A DNA stretch of 9,533 bases from Verrucomicrobiota bacterium (lineage in GTDB: Bacteria > Verrucomicrobiota > Verrucomicrobiia > Verrucomicrobiales > Akkermansiaceae), in assembly GCA_009885905.1 (NCBI GenBank), contig VFJU01000072.1:1-9533 (forward strand), read 5' to 3'. Position 1 is the stretch's first letter. Each line of letters starts with the position of its first letter. The position numbers and the translations under genes are program-made. Below, piece after piece: positions 1 through 7,296 of this stretch. The notes beneath the pieces were generated by a model. That model saw nothing but the letters and a program-made list of their open reading frames with translations, did not search any database and was not told the DNA's origin.

Positions 1-451
1 GCCACCACTCTGGATGTGATCCATGGAGAAATGGCGCGCATACCGCAGCGAGTAATAACACCACTTTCAAATTGGATAGATTACAAATAAGACCGCGAAA
101 AAAGGGTCTCTGCGGCGCAATCTCTTCGCATGGCTCCCATGTCACCGCGGCTGACTTGCTAGCAATCACCGTCACGAAAATCCGAAACGCCATCCACAAC
201 AAATAACCCGCCGCGAGCCAACAAAGCGCTAGACGCACAACGGGAGTCCGATCAACCAACACCGCGAATCCAGCCACGGCCAGCGTCGCTTGCACCGCGA
301 GACCCGTGGCAATGCCGAGTGCCATTTCGCGACCCGCACGCGCTCCCTCCTTAATCGCTGTGCGAGTCAGCAATAACATATCCGGCCCTGGGCTGATTTG
401 ACCAAGCATCATGATCCCAGAAAATCCGACGAGCTCGAACACCTCTTTCAT
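1..451 (-). CDS. LysE/RhtB-family amino-acid exporter, 3' end cut off by window edge
   Basis: Translating the reverse strand from the ATG at 451-449 gives 150 open codons up to the left edge. It begins [15 protein letters not shown] and has the family's N-terminal signature: a first membrane segment, then ISPGPDMLLLTRTA (PGPD at residues 21-24), then GARAGREMALGIATG (about 36-50). Further hydrophobic segments lie at about 51-67 and 72-98, followed by a hydrophilic loop (99-117) and another segment (about 119-141). Family members export amino acids or related small molecules across the inner membrane; the substrate cannot be read from sequence. One oddity is NLK (127-129) where the family usually has NPK. 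The start overlaps the stop of the cytochrome gene as ATGA (451-448), so translation is probably coupled. The family call is firm; the remaining C-terminal portion lies outside the window. Confidence 0.9.
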   Translation of the reverse strand, partial: MKEVFELVGFSGIMMLGQISPGPDMLLLTRTAIKEGARAGREMALGIATGLAVQATLAVAGFAVLVDRTPVVRLALCWLAAGYLLWMAFRIFVTVIASKSAAVTWEPCEEIAPQRPFFRGLICNLSNLKVVLLLAAVCAPFLHGSHPEWW

Positions 452-831
452 TCCTCGCCACGCTCCATCTTCACCGCCACGACGTAGCCTAGCACCGCCT
501 TTTCATCGACACGCTCCAACCCAGCATGACCGATCATTTTCGGCACAGCTGTCTGCCACTCGTCGATATCCAAGTCCTGCGGAAGTTTGTAACGATGGCA
601 TTGTCCGCATTGCAGCATGTAGACCTCATGCCCACGCTGGAGTTCAGCAAGGGGCTTGCCAGACTTTTTTGCCATCGCCGCAGACGGATTCGGCACCTCA
701 ATAATTCCACCTTCGGCGGGATCTCCCCCCGCCCCCATGTCGCCCAAAGTGGGTGCAGGCCCAGACTCCACACAGGAAATCAACCCAAAAAATGATAGGG
801 CTGCCACTGTCTTCAAAAGCCTGATTCGCAC
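448..831 (-). CDS. Small monohaem c-type cytochrome lipoprotein
   Basis: A 127-residue protein. The N-terminus ([20 protein letters not shown]) is a lipoprotein signal peptide with lipobox LISC, so Cys20 is the predicted lipidated first residue of the mature form. A low-complexity Gly/Pro linker (about 21-57) leads to one haem-attachment motif, CGQCH (75-79), with His79 as the axial ligand. Met99 in the [10 protein letters not shown] stretch is the likely second ligand. This indicates a membrane-anchored class I cytochrome c facing the periplasm, probably an electron carrier; the redox partner is unknown. The start is GTG at 831-829: an in-frame TAA at 843-841 excludes any longer form, and starting here preserves the basic n-region. 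A purine-rich GGGGAGAG lies about 14 bases upstream. The gene overlaps the downstream exporter start by four bases. There is no close named family I can assign beyond cytochrome c. Confidence 0.85.
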   Translation of the reverse strand: MRIRLLKTVAALSFFGLISCVESGPAPTLGDMGAGGDPAEGGIIEVPNPSAAMAKKSGKPLAELQRGHEVYMLQCGQCHRYKLPQDLDIDEWQTAVPKMIGHAGLERVDEKAVLGYVVAVKMERGEE

Positions 832-837
832 CCGATG

Positions 838-867
838 ATATTACTCTCCCCGTACCCGCCAACTCAA
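838..867 (-). promoter_or_regulatory. Possible promoter of the cytochrome/exporter pair
   Basis: On the minus strand TTGAGT (867-862) is followed after 18 bases by TAATAT (843-838), four of six matches to each sigma70 box. It ends only six bases before the GTG start, so a transcript from it would begin at or near the start codon (leaderless). This is weak, pattern-only evidence. Confidence 0.2.
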
Positions 868-903
868 TCACGAAATCAACCTGCAATCTCGAAGTGATCG
901 ATT

Positions 904-931
904 TTGACAATTCCACCATTCATCATAGTCT
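904..931 (+). promoter_or_regulatory. Probable sigma70-type promoter of acnA
   Basis: A perfect TTGACA -35 box (904-909) is followed after 16 bases by TAGTCT (926-931), which keeps the TA and final T of the -10 consensus. Transcription would start near 938, leaving a leader of roughly 50 bases before the acnA ATG at 987. It lies in the 155-bp divergent gap between the cytochrome gene and acnA, where a promoter for each direction is expected. No strong ribosome-binding site is visible between it and the ATG. Confidence 0.4.
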
Positions 932-986
932 CCGCCCCGTTCCAATCCACCGGACAAGCTTTCCGCTATTTTTCAACGATCCATCC

Positions 987-3662
987 ATGAACACACTTCG
1001 CACCTTCACCACGGGTTACGGCACTCAGGGAAATTTCTATTCGCTACCCGCCCTCGCCGATCAAGGGTTCCCTAATCTAGCACGCCTCCCCATTTCTATC
1101 AGAATCGTTCTCGAATCTCTGCTACGCAACCATGATGGTCTCAAGGTCTCGGATAAGGATATCTCAAATCTCGCCAACTATAATGCGAAGTCTCCCGGGG
1201 ACTACGAAATCCCATTCGTCGTGGCTCGCATCGTCCTTCAGGATTTTACCGGTGTGCCACTACTCGTCGACCTCGCGGCCATGCGCTCCGCCGTGAACGG
1301 CATGGGTCGCGATGCTAAAATGATCGAACCACTCGTGCCGGTGGATCTAGTCGTGGATCACTCCGTTCAAGTCGACTACGCTGGAACCGGAGATGCTCTC
1401 GAGCGCAATCTAGACCTCGAATTCCATCGCAATCGCGAACGCTATGAGTTCCTGAAATGGGGTGAACAAGCCTTCGAAACTTTTAAGGTGGTTCCGCCAG
1501 GTATCGGCATCGTCCACCAAGTAAACCTCGAATACCTCGCCAAGTGTGTCCTCGAGAAAAATGGTGTTTTTTATCCGGACACACTCGTTGGCACCGACTC
1601 CCACACCACCATGATCAATGGTCTAGGCGTGGTCGGTTGGGGCGTTGGCGGCATCGAAGCAGAGGCTGGCATGTTAGGTCAGCCTGTCACATTTCTTGTT
1701 CCTGAGGTCGTCGGAGTTTATCTAACTGGAAAACTCAATACCGGAGTCACTGCCACCGACCTTGTTCTTCTTGTCACTGAAGTTTTACGCAAAACAAAAG
1801 TCGTCGGAAAATTCGTTGAATTCTATGGCCCCGGCGCCAAGGCACTCAGCCTTCCCGACCGCGCCACCATCGCCAACATGGCACCCGAATATGGCGCAAC
1901 AATGGGCTTCTTCGGTATCGATGAAATTACCATCGGCTACCTCACCGGCACAGGCCGCCCTGCGGAACTCTGCACTACGGTGGAAAACTATTACAAAGCA
2001 CAAGGGCTTTGGGGTATCCCGACCGAACGCGACGCACTCGAATTCTCACAAGTGGTCGATCTCGACCTCTCCACCGTCAAACCGGGCGTCGCTGGTCCCA
2101 AACGCCCACAAGATCGCATCGACCTAGACAACCTCAAAGTCAAATGGGCAGAGCTACTCGCTGCTCCTACCGCCGACGGTGGTTTCGCAAAGTCGGAAAC
2201 TCTTACTGCTACGGTCATCGTCGACAGCAAGGCCAACGTCCATGATCAAATCCAACACGGATCAGTCCTCATCGCCGCTATCACCAGTTGTACTAACACT
2301 TCAAATCCAAGCGTGATGTTGGCGGCCGGTCTGTTAGCTAAAAAAGCTAACGCACTTGGTCTGACCATTAAACCATCCATCAAGACTTCACTCGGTCCAG
2401 GCTCACGTGTGGTCACTGAATATCTGAACAAGACCGGTCTCCAAGCTGAACTCGATACCCTCGGATTCCAGACCGTTGGCTATGGCTGCACCACCTGCAT
2501 CGGCAACTCCGGACCGCTCGATTCCGGCATCGAAGATGTGGTGAAATCCAATGACATTGTCGCGGCATCGGTGCTTTCAGGAAACCGAAATTTCGAGGCC
2601 CGCGTTCATCAGTCCGTGAAAGCTAATTTCCTGATGTCCCCTCCCCTTGTCGTCGCCTTCGCGCTAGCCGGCACAATCAATATTGATCTAACAAAAGAGC
2701 CGCTGGGCACTAGCAAAGACGGAAAACCAGTCTTTCTCGCTGACATTTGGCCGAGCGGGCAAGAAATCACTGATGCAATGAACTCTTCGCTCAAACCAGA
2801 TATTTTTCAACGCCTATACACCGGATTTTCCGACCAGAATCCAAAGTGGAATCAAATCAAATCCTCCACCGGCGAAGTCTATGCATGGGATCGCGAATCC
2901 ACCTACATTCAAGAACCACCGTTTTTTGACGGCTTCTCACCCACCCCGCGTGACATTGTGGAAATCCACGGCGCACGCCCACTCGGTATCTTTGGAGACT
3001 CGGTCACCACCGACCATATTTCACCAGCTGGGGCTATCAAAATGGACAGTCCTGCCGGTCGTTATTTGTTAGAAGAAGGTGTCGGTTACCCAGACTTCAA
3101 TTCATACGGTTCACGCCGTGGTAATGACCGCGTGATGACCCGCGGCACTTTCGCAAATGTCCGGATTAAAAATCTCATGGTACCAGACACCGAAGGAGGA
3201 GTCACTCGTATCAAAGGAGAAACGAAAGACATCTACGATGCCGCCGCGATCTATCAACAAGACGCAACGCCAACCATCATCATAGGTGGCGAGGACTACG
3301 GCATGGGCTCCAGTCGCGATTGGGCCGCTAAAGGCACTAATTTGTTAGGAGTCAAAGCAGTCATCACCAAGTCATTCGAGCGTATCCACCGATCAAATTT
3401 AGTCGGTATGGGTGTGCTTCCCTGCAACTTCGTCAACAAGGACGATTACGAAAAAGTCAAAGGACTCGTAGACGCGACCTTCGACCTCACCGGTATAGAC
3501 AACAACCTCAAACCGATGCAGCAGGCCACTCTCCAAGTCCACCCCGTGAGCGGCGCAAGTTTCTCCATTCCCGTCGTGGTCCGTATCGATACACCAGTGG
3601 AAAAAGATTACTACCGCGCTGGCGGCATCTTACCCTACGTCCTCGCTCAAATCCTCGATTAG
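987..3662 (+). CDS. acnA: Aconitate hydratase A (AcnA/IRP-type aconitase)
   Basis: An 891-residue [4Fe-4S] enzyme that interconverts citrate and isocitrate through cis-aconitate in the cytoplasmic TCA cycle. The three cluster cysteines are visible: Cys435 in [11 protein letters not shown], and Cys501 and Cys504 in [10 protein letters not shown]. Active-site stretches include GTDSHTT (202-208) and, in the C-terminal swivel domain, [13 protein letters not shown] (about 670-682) and [17 protein letters not shown] (767-783), where GSSR supplies substrate contacts. Domain order is aconitase domains 1-3 (about 1-560), then linker and swivel domain (about 660-850). The reading frame is open from 894, but the extra 31 residues look like untranslated leader. 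Starting at ATG 987 gives [23 protein letters not shown], the normal AcnA N-terminus and length (E. coli AcnA is 891 residues, with the same cysteine numbering as I recall it). It is monocistronic, divergent from the cytochrome gene and convergent with the MFS gene. All key residues are intact. Confidence 0.98.
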   Translation: MNTLRTFTTGYGTQGNFYSLPALADQGFPNLARLPISIRIVLESLLRNHDGLKVSDKDISNLANYNAKSPGDYEIPFVVARIVLQDFTGVPLLVDLAAMRSAVNGMGRDAKMIEPLVPVDLVVDHSVQVDYAGTGDALERNLDLEFHRNRERYEFLKWGEQAFETFKVVPPGIGIVHQVNLEYLAKCVLEKNGVFYPDTLVGTDSHTTMINGLGVVGWGVGGIEAEAGMLGQPVTFLVPEVVGVYLTGKLNTGVTATDLVLLVTEVLRKTKVVGKFVEFYGPGAKALSLPDRATIANMAPEYGATMGFFGIDEITIGYLTGTGRPAELCTTVENYYKAQGLWGIPTERDALEFSQVVDLDLSTVKPGVAGPKRPQDRIDLDNLKVKWAELLAAPTADGGFAKSETLTATVIVDSKANVHDQIQHGSVLIAAITSCTNTSNPSVMLAAGLLAKKANALGLTIKPSIKTSLGPGSRVVTEYLNKTGLQAELDTLGFQTVGYGCTTCIGNSGPLDSGIEDVVKSNDIVAASVLSGNRNFEARVHQSVKANFLMSPPLVVAFALAGTINIDLTKEPLGTSKDGKPVFLADIWPSGQEITDAMNSSLKPDIFQRLYTGFSDQNPKWNQIKSSTGEVYAWDRESTYIQEPPFFDGFSPTPRDIVEIHGARPLGIFGDSVTTDHISPAGAIKMDSPAGRYLLEEGVGYPDFNSYGSRRGNDRVMTRGTFANVRIKNLMVPDTEGGVTRIKGETKDIYDAAAIYQQDATPTIIIGGEDYGMGSSRDWAAKGTNLLGVKAVITKSFERIHRSNLVGMGVLPCNFVNKDDYEKVKGLVDATFDLTGIDNNLKPMQQATLQVHPVSGASFSIPVVVRIDTPVEKDYYRAGGILPYVLAQILD

Positions 3663-3694
3663 GCGGAAACAAGCCACACAGTTTTTTAACCTGT

Positions 3695-3722
3695 ACGTAG
3701 TTGAATATTCAACTGACTACGT
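3695..3722. terminator. Palindrome-centred hairpin between convergent genes, possible bidirectional terminator
   Basis: A perfect 14-base palindrome, GTTGAATATTCAAC (3700-3713), is flanked by ACGTAG (3695-3700) and CTACGT (3717-3722). The arms pair over about 13 bases if a bulge of about four bases on the right arm is allowed. It lies 33 bases after the acnA stop and 42 bases beyond the MFS stop, where a shared terminator would be expected. No T-run follows on either strand, so it is not a classical intrinsic terminator. It could instead be an RNA-stabilising hairpin or a protein-binding palindrome. Confidence 0.35.
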
Positions 3723-3763
3723 GATTGAATCATGCCATATGCTAGAACGGCACAATCACACAC

Positions 3764-4969
3764 TCATTGGATTTTGCTCTTCCATCGGACTTCTGGAATA
3801 AGCATCAGGGTCGCAAGAACGATCAACGCGCTACTGCAGCAGGCAAGCCCACCGAGCGAGTAGTACGCTGCCACCTGAAACGCAATCAGAGGTGCTAAAA
3901 CGCCACGAATACCAGTTAGAAATGTGTGCACTGACATGTAGTCTGCCACGTGACCTGGTGGTGCGAACTTCGTCACCCACAAGCCCCACGCCACGTCTCC
4001 CCCCGAATTCGATATCCCAAAGATGATCGCACCAATCACTAATCCAGTGAGAGAATCACTTGTAAAAAATGTTAGGATTCCAATAGCAAAGCCAAAGTTA
4101 AGCAGCACACGGAGCAGAAAAAAGTTCATGTGATCGAAGAGGTAACCCCAAACCGGGCTGAGAATGAGGCGGGCGAGATTAGGAATCACACCCGTAAGAA
4201 GCGCGATCATTCCCACGGTGGCCGCCACACTGTATTTTGGATTAGCCAGATACTCGACTCGCAGTGGTATCATCATGAGGTTTGCAAAGCCCATAAACAT
4301 CCAACAAATCAGAGTTCGCCGAAACAGCGCATCATCGCGTACGAATCGCAAAGCTCGGAATGGATTGGTACCACCGTCGGATAAAATTGGAGTGGTCGGA
4401 CAACGAGCGAGACAAAAGCTAGCCAGAACTAACGCGACACTAAAAACCAGCAACAACCAACGATACTCGGCGATGTGACCGCTCAATGCATCGCCCGCCA
4501 ATTTGCTGAAACCTGCTGCCATTGCAATTCGTACCATAACGGTCCGTGAAAAAAACTGGCCCCTCTTATCTTCAGGATAATTCTCGTGATACATCTGAGT
4601 CAGCAACGGAATGATCGCAGATGATGCGGCCATTCCAATCATGCATCCGCAAACAAAAACGGACAAGTAGGGTAGCAGGCTTGCTAAAAAGAAACCAACT
4701 GCACCAATAGCCAGGATCCATGAAGCGGCTTTCCCTGTCCTCCAGCCTTTTGATTTCACCAAAGAGACTACCAAGAGAGACATTAGAAGCCCGAGGCTTC
4801 CCGAACCCGCCACAACTCCCTTTGAAACGGATCCGGCGGCGAACTGTTTGACTGCGATGGTTAGCAAGAACGTCGTTCCAGCAGTTTCGATAATACCCGC
4901 CGCTGCAGAACGCCACAACTCATAGAAATAAGTAATCTGTGTTCTACTCGCTGCTGGAGATTCAGACAT
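3764..4969 (-). CDS. Major facilitator superfamily (MFS) transporter
   Basis: A 401-residue polytopic membrane protein with roughly eleven to twelve hydrophobic segments, at about 22-41, 51-72, 82-100, 102-122, 144-160, 169-187, 217-236, 248-266, 284-302, 307-325, 346-368 and 372-391. The halves are joined by a hydrophilic stretch (about 190-215). MFS-like loop motifs are visible: YPEDKRGQFFSR (131-142), and GYLFDHMN (275-282) matching the degenerate G-x-x-x-D motif. The substrate cannot be inferred; drug, sugar or metabolite efflux or uptake are all possible. The ATG start (4969-4967) follows a weak GAAAG. The gene lies 80 bp downstream of the adenylate cyclase gene on the same strand, but a terminator-like hairpin is in between, so it may have its own promoter. 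No signs of truncation. Confidence 0.88.
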   Translation of the reverse strand: MSESPAASRTQITYFYELWRSAAAGIIETAGTTFLLTIAVKQFAAGSVSKGVVAGSGSLGLLMSLLVVSLVKSKGWRTGKAASWILAIGAVGFFLASLLPYLSVFVCGCMIGMAASSAIIPLLTQMYHENYPEDKRGQFFSRTVMVRIAMAAGFSKLAGDALSGHIAEYRWLLLVFSVALVLASFCLARCPTTPILSDGGTNPFRALRFVRDDALFRRTLICWMFMGFANLMMIPLRVEYLANPKYSVAATVGMIALLTGVIPNLARLILSPVWGYLFDHMNFFLLRVLLNFGFAIGILTFFTSDSLTGLVIGAIIFGISNSGGDVAWGLWVTKFAPPGHVADYMSVHTFLTGIRGVLAPLIAFQVAAYYSLGGLACCSSALIVLATLMLIPEVRWKSKIQ

Positions 4970-5007
4970 CTTTCATAAGAATAAATTTAACCGTAACAGA
5001 ATGGATC

Positions 5008-5028
5008 AAAAAAATTCATGCGTGAATT
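5008..5028 (-). terminator. Weak intrinsic-terminator-like hairpin between cyclase and MFS genes
   Basis: Read on the minus strand, AATTCA (5028-5023), loop CGCA and TGAATT (5018-5013) form a perfect six-base stem, directly followed by further T residues (5012-5008). The hairpin-plus-U-tract layout is that of a Rho-independent terminator, but the stem is short and A/T-rich. It lies about 20 bases past the cyclase stop and may only attenuate transcription into the MFS gene. Confidence 0.35.
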
Positions 5029-5049
5029 CAACTTCAAATCAATACGCTG

Positions 5050-7266
5050 TCACTTGGTTTTCATTACATAAACTCCATCCCAATCGTCGATAGGTGGACG
5101 CTTTCTTAACTTCGCACAGCGTGAAATCATCACGAGCGATGGATTTAATTTGCTCATCGAACTTGAACTTGTTTGGTGAATTTCGAGTTGCGCGCTTTTT
5201 TTAAAATGAAATTCCGCACCGTCCCAATCCATCATACGATAGCATTTGATGCCTTCTGCAAAGATTCCAATGCATTCGTGGGTCTTGTCTGATACTGAAT
5301 CTTTTAGTCCGATCACTTCATAAATTGTAACTGCCAATTCTTTTCCCCTTACAATTATTTTATCAAGTTCACGAAACACCACTTGATCACCACCAAATTT
5401 CAGACAATCACGATAAGTTGCATCTGTCGCCATGGTGTAAACTCCGTAGGCTTTCCCACCTGACTCCATCCGTGCGGCCAAGTTGACATTGTCTCCCATC
5501 ATCGTAAAATTGAAACGTGCTGGACTGCCCATATTTCCCACGGTGGCCAATCCACTATTCAAGCCGATTCTTGTCTGTATCTTTCCGACCATGCTTGGCC
5601 ACTTGTCTCCTTCACTCTGCCATTTTACTTTTAATTCTTCGAGTCGTTGTTGAACTATTTGCGACGCAACGCATGCACGATACGCATGATCCTCCAGCGG
5701 CACCAATCCGCTAAACATCGCCACCACCGCATCACCGACGTATTTATCTAACGCAGCACCTTGAGATAATATCCCTTCTGTGCACACTGTTAGATATTCG
5801 TTCATTAACTCCACGAGCTTGTTTGGCGGCAACAATTCAGAGAAATTTGAGAACCCTTGAATGTCGCTGAAATAGGAAGTGATTTCAGTTTCAAAGCCAC
5901 CGAGATGCGGACTTTCGCCAGTTTTCACCATGTACTCAACCAGCTGAGGAGAAACATAGGTACCAAACATATTTTTAATTTGAGTCTTTGATTTTTGCTC
6001 CGAGATCAACTGCCAACTTATCCCGATCAATCCAGTCATCAAGGTCGAACCAATCGGTGCAGTGATTGGCAAAACGATTCGATAACCCCGAAACAACCAA
6101 AATGCTGTCCCCACGTAGAGCACCACTAAAACAATCGCTAACAGTTTGTCTCGAGCATTATTAAACCCCTGGCGCAGAGCTAACCAAAGCACCGCATTCG
6201 TCAGAGCAAAGACCAGCAGGTATTCGCTCCACATCGGTAACCGCCTTAAATACTCTCCCGAAATAAATGTTTTCACGAGATTCCCGTGAAACCCAACTTG
6301 AGGTACAGGCGCACGATCAAGTGGCGTTTTACCCAAATCCTGTAAAAGAGGATCTACCGCACCTACCAAGACAATCGCATCTTTAAACTGTGCAAAAAAA
6401 TCTTTAGCGAGCTCCTGCTGGTTTGGCTCAGGCGAATTCAACAGCGTGAAATACCGTTCAACGTCTACCACACTGCATCTTAAGTTTTGGGGTGATATCC
6501 AACGTGAAAACCAGTTCGCCTCGACCAGTTGCCCGCGTTGCAAAGGAACGCTTGTGACAAGCTCGCCGTTAGGCTTGCATATTTCCAATCGATCTGGAAA
6601 TCGAGTGATCGCACTCTCACTCAATCCCCAATGAAGCAGAGCCAAGCGCAAAGACATTGGATAAAACGGACCAACCGGCGAGTCGGCAAAGATCGGTGCG
6701 AAGCGTGCTTCCCCCATGTAAGTATCAATCAAACCGGGGATTCCCCATGTAGGGCCTAACACAGGAAATGACGGGAGCTCGGGGGTATCGTTTTTGGTGG
6801 GATCGGAGCCACCTTCAAAGATCCAAGGAAATTTCCGAGTCTCCTGCATTAAGCCTTTGCCAGGCACGTAGTTTGCCGCAAGCACCACATTCTGGTGACG
6901 GTGAATCGCCTTGCCAAACATCAATCGGCCATCCTTCTGCTCCTGAATTCCGAAATCCGGTTCTGCGTTGGATGAAAATAAAATATCAAACCCCACTGAC
7001 TCGATCTTGCCGTGGTCAAACAGCGCGTCGATTAGACGTGCATATCGACTGTGATTCCATGGCCAATGGTAAGCTTGGACGGCTTCGTTATCGACATCAA
7101 CGTAGACAACCTTTACCGGCACCGGTTTCTCTCCACGGGAGAGAAACCGTAGATCCATAAGCCGGTTTTCAAGTAAATCCAATTGACCGTAGTGGCTTAA
7201 TGCACACCACAGAAAAGGGATCGCTAGCAGCAACAGACTTCGGAACCACGACAAATTCGATTCCAT
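5050..7266 (-). CDS. CHASE2-domain transmembrane class III adenylate cyclase
   Basis: A 738-residue membrane signalling enzyme predicted to make cAMP from ATP. Order: one N-terminal membrane segment (about 7-24); an extracytoplasmic CHASE2 sensor (about 28-342), with VVYVDVDN (53-60), a WPWNHSRYARLIDAL core, GFDILFS (92-98), DAIVLVGAVDP (296-306) and GFHGNLVKTFISGEYL; three membrane segments (about 347-365, 376-393, 398-418); a short linker; then the cyclase catalytic domain (about 455-645). Catalytic residues are intact: metal-binding Asp468 (SDIQGFS) and Asp512 (KYVGDAV), base-selecting Lys508 and Thr588 (RFNFTMMGD), transition-state Asn595 and Arg599 (NVNLAAR). The Lys/Thr pair favours ATP over GTP (class IIIb style). 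The C-terminus has a TPR-like helix pair (about 664-695) and a final DDWDGVYVMKTK. It starts 30 bp after the FecR-protein gene, implying co-transcription. Start at ATG 7266; no strong ribosome-binding site is seen. Confidence 0.95.
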   Translation of the reverse strand: MESNLSWFRSLLLLAIPFLWCALSHYGQLDLLENRLMDLRFLSRGEKPVPVKVVYVDVDNEAVQAYHWPWNHSRYARLIDALFDHGKIESVGFDILFSSNAEPDFGIQEQKDGRLMFGKAIHRHQNVVLAANYVPGKGLMQETRKFPWIFEGGSDPTKNDTPELPSFPVLGPTWGIPGLIDTYMGEARFAPIFADSPVGPFYPMSLRLALLHWGLSESAITRFPDRLEICKPNGELVTSVPLQRGQLVEANWFSRWISPQNLRCSVVDVERYFTLLNSPEPNQQELAKDFFAQFKDAIVLVGAVDPLLQDLGKTPLDRAPVPQVGFHGNLVKTFISGEYLRRLPMWSEYLLVFALTNAVLWLALRQGFNNARDKLLAIVLVVLYVGTAFWLFRGYRIVLPITAPIGSTLMTGLIGISWQLISEQKSKTQIKNMFGTYVSPQLVEYMVKTGESPHLGGFETEITSYFSDIQGFSNFSELLPPNKLVELMNEYLTVCTEGILSQGAALDKYVGDAVVAMFSGLVPLEDHAYRACVASQIVQQRLEELKVKWQSEGDKWPSMVGKIQTRIGLNSGLATVGNMGSPARFNFTMMGDNVNLAARMESGGKAYGVYTMATDATYRDCLKFGGDQVVFRELDKIIVRGKELAVTIYEVIGLKDSVSDKTHECIGIFAEGIKCYRMMDWDGAEFHFKKSAQLEIHQTSSSSMSKLNPSLVMISRCAKLRKRPPIDDWDGVYVMKTK

Positions 7267-7296
7267 GACGAAGTGCTAACGAAATACAATCGAGCA

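Noticed and set aside
411..838. Open frames on the plus strand opposite the cytochrome gene
   Set aside because: They mirror a gene with a clear lipobox and haem motif on the minus strand and show no motif of their own.
894..986. 31-codon N-terminal extension of the aconitase
   Set aside because: The extension has no family similarity, overlaps the best promoter, and the ATG at 987 gives the normal AcnA N-terminus and length.
3718..3735. CRP-like site (TGA-N5-TCA) near 3723, which would fit cAMP feedback
   Set aside because: The spacing is five rather than the larger spacing of TGTGA-N6-TCACA, and it lies between convergent gene ends, not upstream of a start.
6768..7160. 130-codon plus-strand frame opposite the CHASE2 domain
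   Set aside because: Composition is rich in Arg, Pro and Ser as expected of antisense frames, and the minus-strand protein is convincing here.
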